A stretch of 64,000 nt of DNA, from positions 62,001 through 126,000 of the forward strand of contig CAVOKN010000010.1 in NCBI GenBank assembly GCA_963696505.1, written 5' to 3'. The position numbers and the translations under genes are program-made. The stretch's first letter is position 1; every line of letters starts with the position of its first letter. Positions 8,276-19,975 of the stretch are shown piece after piece. This DNA is from CAVOKN01 sp963696505. Its GTDB lineage: Bacteria; Pseudomonadota; Gammaproteobacteria; Burkholderiales; Rhodocyclaceae. The notes beneath the pieces were generated by a model that had not been told where the DNA came from, did no database searches, and saw nothing but the letters and a program-made list of their open reading frames with translations.

Positions 8276-9676
8276 ATGCAACTGAGCCTCATCCCCGAGC
8301 ACGGCCTGCCGCTGGTGGAGCAGATCGTCGCCGGCGTGCGCGGCCACATCGACGACCGGGTGCTGCGCCCCGGCATGCGCCTGCCGCCGATCCGCCAGTT
8401 CGCCCAGCGCCACGGCGTGTCGCGCTTCACCGTGGTGGAGGCCTACGACCGGCTGGTGGCTCTGGGCTACCTCAGTTCGCGCCGCGGCTCCGGCTTCTAC
8501 GTCGCGCCGCGGCCGGCGCCGGTGGCGGCGCAGACGGCGGCACCGCTGGAGCGGGCGGTGGACACCGTCTGGCTGCTGCGCCAGGGTTTCGAGGACGGGC
8601 CGGCCACCCTCAAGGCCGGCTCGGGCTGGCTGCCGCCGTCGTGGATGGACGAGGAAGGCCTGCTGCGCAACGTGCGTGCGCTGTCGCGCCGCGCCAATCT
8701 GCGGCTCACCTGCTACGGCTCGCCCCAGGGCTACGCGCCGCTGCGCCAGCAACTACAGTTGCGGCTGGCCGACCTCGGCATCGGCGCCCGCCCGCAGCAG
8801 ATCGTGCTCACCCAGGGAGCGACCCAGGCGCTGGACCTGGTCGCCCGCTACCTGATCAAGCCGGGGGACACGGTGCTGGTGGACGACCCCGGCTACTGGA
8901 GCCTGTTCGGCAACCTGCGGCTGCTGGGCGCCCAGCTGGTGGGCGTGCCGCGCGGTGCCGACGGACCGGACGCGGCGGCGCTGGAGGCGCTGCTCGCCGA
9001 GCATAGTCCCAAGGTGTTCTTCACCCATTCGGTGCTGCACAATCCGACCGCTGCCAACGTCTCGCCGGCAGTCGCCTTCCAGGTGCTCAAGCTCGCCGAG
9101 CGCCACGACTTCCTGGTGGTGGAGGACGACACCTACGCCGACTTCCAGGCAGCGCCGACGACCCGCCTCGCCGCGCTCGACCAGTTGAACCGGGTGATCT
9201 ACATCGGCAGCTTCTCCAAGACGCTGTCCGCCAACCTGCGGGTCGGCTACTTCGCCTGCCACGAGGAACTGGCGGGGGCGCTCACCGACATCAAGCTGCT
9301 TTCCGCGCTGACCACATCCGAATTCAACGAGCAGCTCGTCTATCTGATGCTCACCGAGGGCCACTACCGCAAGTACATGGAGCGGCTGCACGGCCGGCTG
9401 GCGGAGGCCACCTCGGCCACGCTGCGCATGCTCGAACGGGCGGGACTGGAACTCTACGCCGAGCCGAAGGGCGGCGTGTTCGCCTGGGCCCGGGTGCCGG
9501 GCCTGGAAGATGCCGCGACCCTGGCCGCCCGTGCGGCGCAGGACGGCATCATGCTGGCGCCGGGCAAGGTGTTCCGCCCGCGCATGGAGCCCAGCCCCTA
9601 CCTGCGCTTCAACGTCGCCCATTGCGGCGACCCACGGCTGGCGGCGTTTCTCGATCAGGCGCTGGCTCGCGACTAG
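8276..9676 (+). CDS. MocR/PdxR-type transcriptional regulator (GntR HTH plus aminotransferase domain)
   Basis: A 466-residue fusion with an N-terminal winged helix of the GntR type (LRPGMRLPPIRQFAQRHGVSRFTVVEAYDRL, residues about 27-60) and a C-terminal class I aminotransferase fold. The PLP lysine is visible in GSFSKTLSANLRVGYF (around residue 315). Family members sense PLP or amino compounds and control nearby metabolic or transport genes. The start follows GAGAGGAGG. It is divergent from the lipoprotein gene and convergent with the PhoX gene. The target is unknown; no pdxST or obvious amine-metabolism gene is adjacent. Confidence 0.88.
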   Translation: MQLSLIPEHGLPLVEQIVAGVRGHIDDRVLRPGMRLPPIRQFAQRHGVSRFTVVEAYDRLVALGYLSSRRGSGFYVAPRPAPVAAQTAAPLERAVDTVWLLRQGFEDGPATLKAGSGWLPPSWMDEEGLLRNVRALSRRANLRLTCYGSPQGYAPLRQQLQLRLADLGIGARPQQIVLTQGATQALDLVARYLIKPGDTVLVDDPGYWSLFGNLRLLGAQLVGVPRGADGPDAAALEALLAEHSPKVFFTHSVLHNPTAANVSPAVAFQVLKLAERHDFLVVEDDTYADFQAAPTTRLAALDQLNRVIYIGSFSKTLSANLRVGYFACHEELAGALTDIKLLSALTTSEFNEQLVYLMLTEGHYRKYMERLHGRLAEATSATLRMLERAGLELYAEPKGGVFAWARVPGLEDAATLAARAAQDGIMLAPGKVFRPRMEPSPYLRFNVAHCGDPRLAAFLDQALARD

Positions 9677-9694
9677 CGCCGCCGCGTGAGGGAC

Positions 9695-9725
9695 CGCTGG
9701 GCGAAGGGCCTGCCTTCGCCCAGCG
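9695..9725 (+). terminator. perfect 13-bp hairpin between convergent genes
   Basis: CGCTGGGCGAAGG (9695-9707) pairs with CCTTCGCCCAGCG (9713-9725) across a five-base loop. It lies between the MocR stop and the PhoX stop, so it could end both transcripts. There is no T-tract on either side. Confidence 0.55.
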
Positions 9726-9738
9726 GCGCTTGCCGGGA

Positions 9739-11797
9739 TCAGCTTCCGATGATGCCGCCGTCGTCCTTGGTGATGACGACAGTGGAGGAGCGGGCCGGTA
9801 TGCCGGCGAGCCCGTCCGGCCAGGTGCTGGGCCGGTTCTCGCCCGGGTGCTGGACGTTGATGAACAGCGACTTCTGATCCGGCGTCATGGTCCAGCCGGT
9901 GATCTCGCAGCCGTTGGGGCCGACCAGGAAGCGTCCGATCTTCCCGCTCGGGATGTCCGCCAGCATCATGTGGCAGTTGCCCATGTTAACTTGGGCATTG
10001 CCCGCGGCCGGGTTGGAACCGTAGTCGGTCTGCACCCACAGCCAGCCCTGATCGTCGAAAGCCAAGCCGTCCGGCGCGCTGAAGATCTTGTAGGTCGGAT
10101 CGTCGAAGCCCGGGTAGCCCACCACGTTCGTGCTGGCGGCGATCGGCGGCTCATATTGGCCGGATTGGCCGGATCACCGGCGAACAGGTAGATGTCCCAC
10201 TCGAAAGTCAGTGCCGCGGGATCGCCTCCCGCCTCGCGCCAGCGCAGGATGTGGCCATACACGTTGTTGGCGCGCGGGTTCGATTCGTCCGTCGGAGGCC
10301 GTGCAGAGCCCGCCCGCGTGCTGCCGTCCGCGGCGTTCGAGAGCCGGGCTTGCCGCCCCGGCGGTTATTGTTGGTCAGGGTGACGTAAACATCCTTGGTC
10401 ACCGGGTGGGTGGCGATCCATTCGGGCCTGTCCATCATGGTGGCGCCGACACGGTCTGCCGCCATGCGCGTCTTGACCAGCACGTCGCCCTGGTCGGCGA
10501 AGCCGTTCTCCCGCGTCAGGCCGTTCTGGCCGAACACCAGCGGCACCCACCGGCCGGTGCCCTTGCCGTCGCCGGTCGTCGCGCCGGGTTCGAACACCGC
10601 AACGTAGAGCGTTCCACGGTCGAACAGATCGTTGCCGCCATCGTCGTCGCCCTCGAACTTCGCCCGGCTGACAAACTTGTATATGTACTCGTTGCGCTCG
10701 TCGTCGCCCATGTAGACCACCGCACGGCGATCCTTGGCCAGTACCAGCGCGGCGTTCTCGTGCTTGAAGCGGCCCAGGGCGGTGCGCTTGATCGGCGCCC
10801 TGTTGGGATTCTTCGGATCGATCTCCACCACCCAGCCGAAGCGGTTGGCCTCGTTGGGATGCTTGGCGGCGTCGAAGCGCGCGTCGTTCAGGTACCAGTT
10901 GTAGTCGGTGTTGGCGCCGGTCGGGATGCCGTAGCGGTTGAGCAGCTTCAGCTGGTCGGCGGTGAGACTGGTGGCGCCACCGTTGGCGAAGTAGATGTTG
11001 AAGTTCTCTTCGCAGGTCAGGTAGGTGCCCCAGGGCGTGAAGCCATTGGCGCAGTTGTTCAGTGTGCCGAGCACGGTGCGTCCGGGCTTGTCGGCATCGG
11101 TGCGCATCAGCGGGTGGCCGGCGGCCGGGCCGCGGATGCGCATCGGCGTGTCGGCCGTGATGCGGCGGGCGTAGCGCGAGGGCTTCACCACCTCCCATTC
11201 GGCATTGCGCCCGGTCTGGCGCACCTCGATCACCGAAACGCCGTGTGCCGCCTTGCCCTTGGCGGTGATCTCCGCCGGGCTCAGGTTGGGACCGAACAGG
11301 AAGGCATCCTGGATGTTCTCGTGGTTGATGCACATCAGGCCGCGGTTGCGGGGGCGACCGTGGCGCTCGTCGTCGTCCTCGTCCTCCCCTTCGCCGAAGG
11401 GGAAATAATGCATGCCGTCGTGGTCCATGCCGGCCTGCGCCGCCTGTTCGGCCGGCGTGTTGAGCGAGACGCCGCCGGCGGCGTTGAAGGCCGGCATGTT
11501 GCCGCGGATTCCAACCGGCTCACCCCACTTGTAGAGCGCCTTTGCGGTGTAGCCGACGGGAACACGCACGTCGTCCACGAACTCGGCCGCGATCGGGGTG
11601 AAACTCGGCGCGGCCGGCAGGGTCGCCGCCACCGCCTCGCCCATGCGGGTGAGCGCCGGAACGCCGAAGAAGGCGAGAGCGGCTGCACCAAAGCCGCCCT
11701 GGAGCACGCGCCGGCGCTGCAGGTTCACTTCGAGCACATCCGCGAAGCGAGGATTGCCTGACCGGTTGGAAACGGGATCGTCATCGTATTGCGACAT
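9739..11797 (-). pseudogene. PhoX-family (DUF839) phosphatase, two frameshifts
   Basis: Joined, the frames give a full PhoX/DUF839-type protein of about 685 residues. The start ATG 11797 follows AGGAGAG. A twin-arginine signal (QRRRVLQGGFGAAALAF) predicts Tat export to the periplasm, where PhoX enzymes release phosphate using calcium and iron. The frame breaks near 10344 (after NNNRRGGKPG) and again near 10146 (after DPANPANMS). In each case one base appears to be missing. The downstream frames continue family sequence (NNVYGHILRWREAGGDP, then VVGYPGFDDPTYK and GLAFDDQGWLWVQTD). No other stops occur, so the breaks are recent or are sequence errors. Confidence 0.8.
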
Positions 11798-11971
11798 TCG
11801 GGGTCTCTCCTGTGGGAACTTTCGGGGACAGCACGCGGGACCGACGGGCGCGCTGGGGCAGTCCAAGCTAGCCGTTTCAGGTTACGGTCAGATGACGGAC
11901 GCTGCCTCGGCTTGTTGGCCGGCGGGGTTTGCAGTAGCTTGGCGGCCTTTCTTGCGTCCGTGCCCACACCG

Positions 11972-12796
11972 ATGATTCCCAACGTCCTCACCATCGCCGG
12001 CGTAGACCCCTCCGGCGGCGCCGGCGTTTTGGCCGACGTCAAGGCCATGAGCGCGCTCGGTGCCTATGCCTGCGCCGTGGTGGCGGCGCTGACTGCCCAG
12101 AACACCAGGGTGGTGACGGGCATCCACACGCCGCCGGTTGACTTCATCCGCTTGCAGATCGACACCCTGTTCGAGGATGTCCGGCTAGATTCGGTCAAGG
12201 TCGGCATGCTCGGCACCGCGGCCGTGACGCGCACCGTCGCCGATGCGCTGGCCAGATGGCAGCCACCGCACGTGGTGCTCGACCCGGTGATGGTATCGAA
12301 GAGCGGCGACCCGCTGCTGCAGGCCGATGCCGCAGCGATGCTGCGCGAGGCGCTGCTCCCGCTGGCGAGCATCGTCACGCCCAACCTGCCCGAAGCCGGC
12401 GTGCTGCTGGAGCAACGCGCGCCCGAGAACCGCAAGGAGATGCAGCGCGCCTGCGAGAAGCTGCGCGAGATGCAGCCCCATTCCGCGCAGCGCTGGGTGC
12501 TGCTGAAGGGAGGCCACCTGCCGGGAAACGAGGCGCTGGATCTGCTGTTCGACGGCGACCGCATGTTCGAACTGGCGGCGCCGCGCATCGACACCAAGAA
12601 CACCCACGGCACCGGCTGCACCCTGAGTTCGGCCATCGCCGCCCTGCTGCCCCAGCGTCAAGACGTACCGGCCGCGGTACGCGACGCGAAGCAATACCTG
12701 ACCCGCGCCATCGCCGCCGCCAACGAACTGACTGTCGGCAGCGGCCACGGGCCGGTGCATCACTTCTACCGCTTCTGGAGTTCCGAGGCCAGGTAG
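11972..12796 (+). CDS. thiD: hydroxymethylpyrimidine/phosphomethylpyrimidine kinase ThiD
   Basis: A 274-residue ribokinase-fold enzyme that phosphorylates HMP and HMP-phosphate to HMP-pyrophosphate for thiamine synthesis. Visible motifs are AGVDPSGGAGVLADVKAMSA near the N-terminus (substrate site), DPVMVSKSG, and the anion-hole signature KNTHGTGCTLSSAIAA near residues 210-225. ATG 11972 is chosen because it begins directly before the first strand; the frame is open further upstream without family sequence. Its 3' end overlaps the convergent permease by 31 bases. thiC lies about 1.2 kb downstream, so the locus is a split thiamine cluster. Confidence 0.92.
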   Translation: MIPNVLTIAGVDPSGGAGVLADVKAMSALGAYACAVVAALTAQNTRVVTGIHTPPVDFIRLQIDTLFEDVRLDSVKVGMLGTAAVTRTVADALARWQPPHVVLDPVMVSKSGDPLLQADAAAMLREALLPLASIVTPNLPEAGVLLEQRAPENRKEMQRACEKLREMQPHSAQRWVLLKGGHLPGNEALDLLFDGDRMFELAAPRIDTKNTHGTGCTLSSAIAALLPQRQDVPAAVRDAKQYLTRAIAAANELTVGSGHGPVHHFYRFWSSEAR

Positions 12797-13644
12797 GACT
12801 GTGCCGGAACGAGCCGCCCGGTATGCCCGAGCAGCAGGACGAGGGCGACCGCGACCACGCAAAGCAGGCCCCGCTCGTCGCCGAGGCTGGCCCGGCCAAC
12901 CGACTCCACGAGGCCGATCAGCAGCCCGCCGCTAAGGGCATCGCGCAGATTGCCGCGTGCGCCCAGCACGGCGAGCGCGAGAACGATCGGCAGGAAGCCG
13001 CCGACCGCCTGAACCTGGACACCGTTGCTCGGCACCAGCAGGCAGGCACCGACGGCCAGGCAGGTGCCGGCGATGCCGAAAGCGCGAACCTCGATGCGCT
13101 CGATCACGGTCTGGCCGCCGGGCGAACCGCCAGCGACGACCGTCTGCACGCCGCGTCCGAAATCGGTCCGCACGATGGTCTCGGCGAGAACACCGCAGCC
13201 GAGCAAGCCAGCGAACAGCGCGATGGCGCGCACCGGCTGGAAGTCGAAGCCGAACGCGATCGAGACACTCTCCAGCGCCCACGGACTGACCGTCCCCCCC
13301 CACTGCTGAAGAACCGTGAATTCCGCGATCACCAGGAAAGCTATAGCGAGGAAGAGGGGATCGCCCCTCGCGCGCGCCGCCATGGCATGCCCGCGCTGCA
13401 GCGCCAAACCGCCGGCGAGACCGAGCGCTGCCGCAAGCGGCAGGCTGACGACGGGATCGATCCCGAAGCTCAGGATAAGAAAGGTCAGGCCGAACACCGC
13501 GAGCAACAGGCCGACGGCCTGGCCGAAATCGATCAGCCGCAGCTTGCCCTGGATCAGGGCAAGCGCCGCGCCAAGCAACGCATAGACGCCGCCGGCAGCC
13601 AAGCCACCCAGCGCCGCCGGCAGGAGTACTCCGGACTCGGGCAT
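12766..13644 (-). CDS. orphan LivH-like branched-chain ABC permease
   Basis: The 292-residue polytopic protein starts at ATG 13644 behind GAGGAGGTC, a strong ribosome site. It shows the LivH/BPD_transp_2 pattern: GLAAGGVYALLGAALALIQG at the N-terminus, a conserved RTDFGRG segment mid-protein and eight or so hydrophobic spans. LivH proteins transport amino acids, amides or other small molecules with LivM, LivG, LivF and a binding protein, none of which is nearby. It is divergent from the riboswitch-thiC unit and convergent with thiD, so transport of a thiamine-related compound is possible but purely inferred from position. Confidence 0.75.
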   Translation of the reverse strand: MPESGVLLPAALGGLAAGGVYALLGAALALIQGKLRLIDFGQAVGLLLAVFGLTFLILSFGIDPVVSLPLAAALGLAGGLALQRGHAMAARARGDPLFLAIAFLVIAEFTVLQQWGGTVSPWALESVSIAFGFDFQPVRAIALFAGLLGCGVLAETIVRTDFGRGVQTVVAGGSPGGQTVIERIEVRAFGIAGTCLAVGACLLVPSNGVQVQAVGGFLPIVLALAVLGARGNLRDALSGGLLIGLVESVGRASLGDERGLLCVVAVALVLLLGHTGRLVPAQSYLASELQKR

Positions 13645-13812
13645 ATGACCTCCTCGCGTGTCCATCCACAACGGGGGACATCGCTTGCTTTCAGGTGATT
13701 CTGCGCCGAATTCGCGTGGTTGTGGCCATGCGGTGATTCGTCACCTCGCCGGCTCGGCAGAAGCGCGTAATCGTTTGCTGTCGCCAGCCCGATCGCCAGC
13801 GCCCGCGCGGCA

Positions 13813-13841
13813 TTTACAGTCAGCGACGAATCGCGTAACGT
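13813..13841 (+). promoter_or_regulatory. candidate thiC promoter
   Basis: TTTACA (13813-13818), a 17-base spacer and TAACGT (13836-13841) would start transcription near 13848, directly ahead of the TPP aptamer. The -10 match is weak. The remainder of the gap back to the permease start shows no gene. Confidence 0.35.
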
Positions 13842-13850
13842 GCCCGCGCA

Positions 13851-13943
13851 CACGTAGGGGTCCGCTGCGGAGGCTGCGACGGCGGTGAGAGATACCCTTC
13901 GAACCTGATCCGGGTCATGCCGGCGTAGGGAAGCGTGGCATCC
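13851..13943 (+). promoter_or_regulatory. TPP (THI element) riboswitch upstream of thiC
   Basis: The conserved aptamer parts are in order: GTAGGGG at 13854-13860, a GGTGAGAGA-type turn (13883-13891), ACCCTTCGAACCTGATCCGG (13894-13913) and ATGCCGGCGTAGGGAAG (13917-13933). Binding of thiamine pyrophosphate to such RNAs lowers expression of thiamine synthesis genes. It lies about 50 bases before thiC. A CG-rich stretch follows, so the expression platform could mask the thiC ribosome site. One unusual base is CTGATCCGGGTC rather than the common GGGTA/T. Confidence 0.95.
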
Positions 13944-13990
13944 CGCCGCTTCTGTCTCCGCCGCCAACCCCGCCGCACCGAGGAGACCGA

Positions 13991-15907
<1,917 letters not shown>

Positions 15908-15954
15908 GACAGGGCATCGGTATTATCGCGGCACAACTACACAGGAGACACACC

Positions 15955-16560
15955 ATGGGACTACTCGACAGCATACTCGGCGCGGCCCTCGGCGGCGCGA
16001 TGGGTCAGCAACAGGCACCGGCCCCACAACGGGCGCCTGGCGGCGGAATGAACAGCGCCGTGCTGACTGCCCTCTTGCCCATCGTGCTGGGCATGTTGAC
16101 GAACCGCGGCGGTGGCGCGGCGGCCGGTAGCGGAGGCGGAGGCGGCCTGGGCGACATCCTCGGCGGCATGCTGGGAGGCGGGGGCGGAATGGCCCGGAGC
16201 GGTGGCGGCGGCCTCGGGGACATCCTGGGCGGCATGCTCGGCGGCGGCTCCCGGGGCGCAGGCGGACTGGGCGGACTGCTGGAGCAGTTCCAGCGCGCCG
16301 GCCTTACCGAGCAGGCCAACTCCTGGGTCAGCACCGGCCAGAACCTGCCGATCTCGCCCGACATGATCGGCCAGGTGTTCGGTGGCGGTGCCCTGTCGCA
16401 GATCGCGCGGCAGGCCGGCATCAGCGAGGCCGAAGCCTCGCAGGGGCTGTCGCAGATCCTGCCGGAAGTGGTGGACCGGCTCACCCCCGACGGCAGCGTG
16501 CCCGATCTGGACCAGCTCACTTCGAGCGTGCAGGACATGATGCGGCGCATGTCGGCCTGA
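15955..16560 (+). CDS. DUF937 / YidB-like glycine-rich protein
   Basis: The 201-residue protein starts at ATG 15955 after ACAGGAGACACACC. The N-terminus MGLLDSILGAALGG and the C-terminal helical part (SWVSTGQNLPISPDMIGQVFGG, then QIARQAGISEAEASQGLSQILPEVVDRLTPDG) match the YidB/DUF937 family. The middle carries two copies of GLGDILGGMLGGG separated by a Gly/Ser-rich stretch, an internal duplication. No enzymatic role is known for this family. It sits 47 bases after thiC, and a link to thiamine synthesis is doubtful. Confidence 0.85.
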   Translation: MGLLDSILGAALGGAMGQQQAPAPQRAPGGGMNSAVLTALLPIVLGMLTNRGGGAAAGSGGGGGLGDILGGMLGGGGGMARSGGGGLGDILGGMLGGGSRGAGGLGGLLEQFQRAGLTEQANSWVSTGQNLPISPDMIGQVFGGGALSQIARQAGISEAEASQGLSQILPEVVDRLTPDGSVPDLDQLTSSVQDMMRRMSA

Positions 16561-16593
16561 TCCGGCATCGACTGCGGCGGCCGCTGCGGGCGC

Positions 16594-16665
16594 CGCAGTT
16601 CCCCGCGCAGTTCCCCACGCAGTTCGCCACGCAGTTCGCCACGCAGTTCGCCACATTGTTGCCCA
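16594..16665 (+). repeat. 12-bp tandem repeat, about six units
   Basis: Units of CGCAGTTCSCCA follow each other at 16594, 16606, 16618, 16630 and 16642; the last three are identical. A degenerate sixth unit CATTGTTGCCCA begins at 16654. The array lies directly upstream of the SEC-C gene and ends about 38 bases before its start. It is too short and lacks spacers for a CRISPR array. Confidence 0.85.
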
Positions 16666-16703
16666 CCTCGCCAACGCATCCCATCTTCACAAGCCCGATC
16701 CGA

Positions 16704-17632
<929 letters not shown>

Positions 17633-17651
<19 letters not shown>

Positions 17652-17776
17652 GGGCTGACTTTCGCAAGTTCCACATCGGGCATTGCCGCATCCATCGGCC
17701 GACCCTGGGCGAGACGCTGCGCCTGGTTAATTCGGATGGGCCCAAGCTGCGGGTGGCGGAGGTGTTCGTGGAGTGA
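17633..17776 (+). CDS. possible small ORF or gene remnant (47 codons)
   Basis: A GTG at 17633 opens a frame that overlaps the end of the SEC-C gene by 19 bases and stops at 17774-17776. The product reads like genuine protein (RADFRKFHIGHCRIHRP, LGETLRLVNSDGPKLRVAEV) rather than random GC-rich translation. It may be the truncated 3' end of a former gene. I do not recognise the family. Confidence 0.3.
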
Positions 17777-17899
17777 GCGAAAACGCCGATTCACGGGATC
17801 GCCAATGCTCCTCTGCGGCTGGGAAGCGTTCACCTCGCCGCGCCTCACATGGGAACCGTGTGCTACGATGTCTTACGCTAGATCACAGAGGATCCCGGC

Positions 17900-18115
17900 A
17901 TGGGCACGCTGACCATCCGTCTCGACGAGAAGCTCGAAGCCGATCTCGAACGCCTCTCGACGCAGCAAAAGCGCACCAAGAGTGAGTTGGTGCGGGACAT
18001 TCTCCGTCGCTACACCAGCGCCGAACTGTTCCAGGAAGCACGGCGGCGCCTGAAGCCCCACGCCGAGCGCGCCGGCTACCTCACCGACGAGGAGTTCTTC
18101 CACGACTTCTCGTGA
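17900..18115 (+). CDS. ribbon-helix-helix antitoxin
   Basis: This 71-residue protein has an N-terminal MetJ/Arc-type strand (GTLTIRLDEKLEADLERLS) and the helix pair KRTKSELVRDILRRY, giving a dimeric DNA-binding ribbon-helix-helix. The acidic/aromatic C-terminus (YLTDEEFFHDFS) would wrap the toxin. It starts 7 bases after AGAGGATCC. Its stop overlaps the GTG of the PIN toxin, a classic antitoxin-toxin arrangement. Such antitoxins repress their own promoter; the inverted TCTTACGCTAGA stretch just upstream (17873-17884) is a possible site. Confidence 0.85.
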   Translation: MGTLTIRLDEKLEADLERLSTQQKRTKSELVRDILRRYTSAELFQEARRRLKPHAERAGYLTDEEFFHDFS

Positions 18116-18513
18116 GGGTCTTTCTCGACACGAACGTCCTCCTCAGTGCGTTCTTCGGAGCCGGCCTGTGCGATGAGTTGTTCGCGCGACTCCTCACGAC
18201 CGGCCACGAGATCCTGATCGGCGAGCCGGTTGCCCGCGAGTTCGTCCGCATCGCGCGCGACAAGTTCGGCGTGCCGCCTGCCGATCTGTCCTACGCGCTC
18301 GAAGTGCTGCGCCGCCAGACCGCGGTGCCCTCGGCAGCCATCCAACCCGACGGCATTCCCGATCCGGACGACGTACCGATCGTCGGCTGCGCGCTTTCCG
18401 CAGGCGCTGACCTCTTCGTGACCGGCGACAAGGCCCTGCTCGCGCTCCGGGAAGTGGACGGCATGCCGATCGCCTCTCCACGCGCCGCGTGGCACGACTT
18501 GTTTCCGGCATGA
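18112..18513 (+). CDS. PIN-domain toxin (COG1569-like RNase)
   Basis: A 133-residue PIN fold. The metal-binding acidic residues are visible in VFLDTNVLLSAF (start), the mid-protein Glu of GEPVAREFVRIA, and DPDDVPIVGCALSAGADLFVTGDKALL. PIN toxins of type II pairs cut RNA. GTG 18112 lies in a GTGA overlap with the antitoxin stop, so they are coupled. A REP-like hairpin follows within 20 bases, and no further gene belongs to the unit. Confidence 0.87.
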   Translation: MRVFLDTNVLLSAFFGAGLCDELFARLLTTGHEILIGEPVAREFVRIARDKFGVPPADLSYALEVLRRQTAVPSAAIQPDGIPDPDDVPIVGCALSAGADLFVTGDKALLALREVDGMPIASPRAAWHDLFPA

Positions 18514-18530
18514 CGCAGCCGAAGGGAAAC

Positions 18531-18571
18531 ACGTAGGTCGGGTCAAGCGCAGCGGACCCGATATCCTACGT
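18531..18571 (+). repeat. REP-like palindrome (GTAGG type)
   Basis: ACGTAGG (18531-18537) and CCTACGT (18565-18571) enclose inner arms TCGGGTC (18538-18544) and GACCCGA (18555-18561) around AAGCGCAGCG. The GTAG head plus imperfect palindrome is the form of REP sequences mobilised by RAYT transposases. Three related elements occur in this window. Confidence 0.7.
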
Positions 18572-18612
18572 CCGATGCTGGATCCCATCCCTGCGAGCAT
18601 ACGAGTCTACCG

Positions 18613-19467
18613 ATGACTGAACGGAATGATTTCTTGGAAAGCACCCTCGGTGATCGCCAGGCTCCGGAGAGGGGGTTCGACCACCGCAGCGTATTCGGGG
18701 TCATCGAGGCGAAACTGATTGCGGACATCGAGCAGAGCCCAGCGCGCGAGTCGATCCGACGAGAGTTCGAATCCTACAAAGGCTTTGCCCACGAGCAACT
18801 CAGCGACGAAGCCGTATTCCGAAAGCTCGTGATGGTCGTTTTCTACTCGGGATTTCGCGCGCAGACGGTGACCGATCGCAAGGATGCAATTCTTGAGCAT
18901 TTCCCGAACCACCGCACCTCGGCAATGTACGTCAACGCCGACGTAGCTCAAATCCTTGTCAACCCGAGGATGATCCGCAACGAACGCAAAATCCGCGCAT
19001 GCATCACCAATGCCCACGAGATGACTGCAATCGCCTCTCGCTTCGGAACGTTCATGTCATACGTGGACAGGTTCGATGCCCATCACTCCTTGGAAGGACT
19101 GCTGCTACTCAAGGAGGAACTTGAGGCCAGATTCGCCATGGTGGGTGGCGTGACGGTATATCACCTGATGACCGACCTGGGACTTCCGGTGCTCAAGCCG
19201 GACCGGGTGATCTCCCGGCTGTTCCATCGGCTTGGGCTAATAGACAACGAAACCCAGTTCCTCAAGACCATCCTCCAAGGCAGGCGATTCGCCCAGGTGA
19301 CCGGACTGCCTATCCGTTACATCGACGCAGTGCTCGTAGCTTTCGGTCAGGTTTCGGCGACAGATCTCGGCGTCCGGCGGGGCATCTGCCTGGACGAGCC
19401 CCGATGTGGGTTGTGTCCCGTTCCTGAACACTGCCGCTACTTTCAAGAGAACAGTCAGCTCCCGTAG
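18613..19467 (+). CDS. HhH-GPD-type DNA glycosylase-like protein with [4Fe-4S] motif
   Basis: A 284-residue protein whose base composition is visibly lower in GC than its neighbours, which suggests acquisition. The middle segment (MVGGVTVYHLMTDLGLPVLKPDRVISRLFHRLG, around residues 176-208) resembles the helix-hairpin-helix region of 3-methyladenine glycosylases. The C-terminus has a cysteine cluster CLDEPRCGLCPVPEHC (Cx5Cx2Cx5C), like the iron-sulfur loop of Nth/MutY. No strong ribosome site precedes ATG 18613. It lies between two toxin-antitoxin pairs. A base-excision or anti-phage role is inferred; the exact substrate is unknown. Confidence 0.65.
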   Translation: MTERNDFLESTLGDRQAPERGFDHRSVFGVIEAKLIADIEQSPARESIRREFESYKGFAHEQLSDEAVFRKLVMVVFYSGFRAQTVTDRKDAILEHFPNHRTSAMYVNADVAQILVNPRMIRNERKIRACITNAHEMTAIASRFGTFMSYVDRFDAHHSLEGLLLLKEELEARFAMVGGVTVYHLMTDLGLPVLKPDRVISRLFHRLGLIDNETQFLKTILQGRRFAQVTGLPIRYIDAVLVAFGQVSATDLGVRRGICLDEPRCGLCPVPEHCRYFQENSQLP

Positions 19468-19507
19468 ACCGGCGCGGGCATAGTCCATCGAACACTAATC
19501 GATTGGC

Positions 19508-19975
19508 TCATGCCGGCGCGATCACTTCCAGCCTCGAAAAATGCTCCCGGTACCTGCGCGCATCCCGCGTCAGCAGCCGGTAGCCGGCGAGGCTGGCGTG
19601 GGCGCCGATGTAGAAGTCGGGTAGGGGCGAGCGCTTGGTGCCGCCGCGCTTGCGGTAGCGCTGGTAGGCTTGGCTGGTCATGAAGGCCGCCTCCCAGGGC
19701 AGCGGTTCGCGCAGCAGGGCAAAGGGGGCGATCGCCGCTTCCAGCGATTCGATGTCGTCGAAGCCGGCGGCAATCTCGGCGTAGATGATGGGGTTGATGA
19801 CCACGCCGCCATCGAGCATCGCCGCTTCGAGCTGGCCGATGGACCACTCGGCCCAGCGCGGGTCGTTTTCGATGACGTCGATCAGCACGTTGCTGTCCAC
19901 CATCACCGGACGCGCGGCGAGGTAAACGGCCGAGGGTTCGGCCGCGCGGAGCGAGCGACGGGATCGGGAAGGCAT
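19508..19975 (-). CDS. VapC-type PIN-domain toxin
   Basis: The 155-residue protein begins with a basic N-terminal extension (MPSRSRRSLRAAEPSAVYLA), then the PIN core: VMVDSNVLIDVIENDPRW, the NPIIYAEIAAGF segment with Glu, and LPDFYIGAHASLAGYRLLTRDARRY with the last acidic residues. Its ATG (19975) overlaps the antitoxin TGA (ATGA), so it is translationally coupled. An internal start at MVDSNVL is possible. VapC enzymes cleave tRNA or rRNA when freed from the antitoxin. Confidence 0.87.
   Translation of the reverse strand: MPSRSRRSLRAAEPSAVYLAARPVMVDSNVLIDVIENDPRWAEWSIGQLEAAMLDGGVVINPIIYAEIAAGFDDIESLEAAIAPFALLREPLPWEAAFMTSQAYQRYRKRGGTKRSPLPDFYIGAHASLAGYRLLTRDARRYREHFSRLEVIAPA

Noticed and set aside
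10130..11761. Long plus-strand open frame (543 codons)
   Set aside because: It lies opposite the PhoX gene and has no recognisable protein features; high GC keeps the antisense frame open.
16594..16665. Repeat array considered as a CRISPR
   Set aside because: Units are 12 bases, directly adjacent and without unique spacers.
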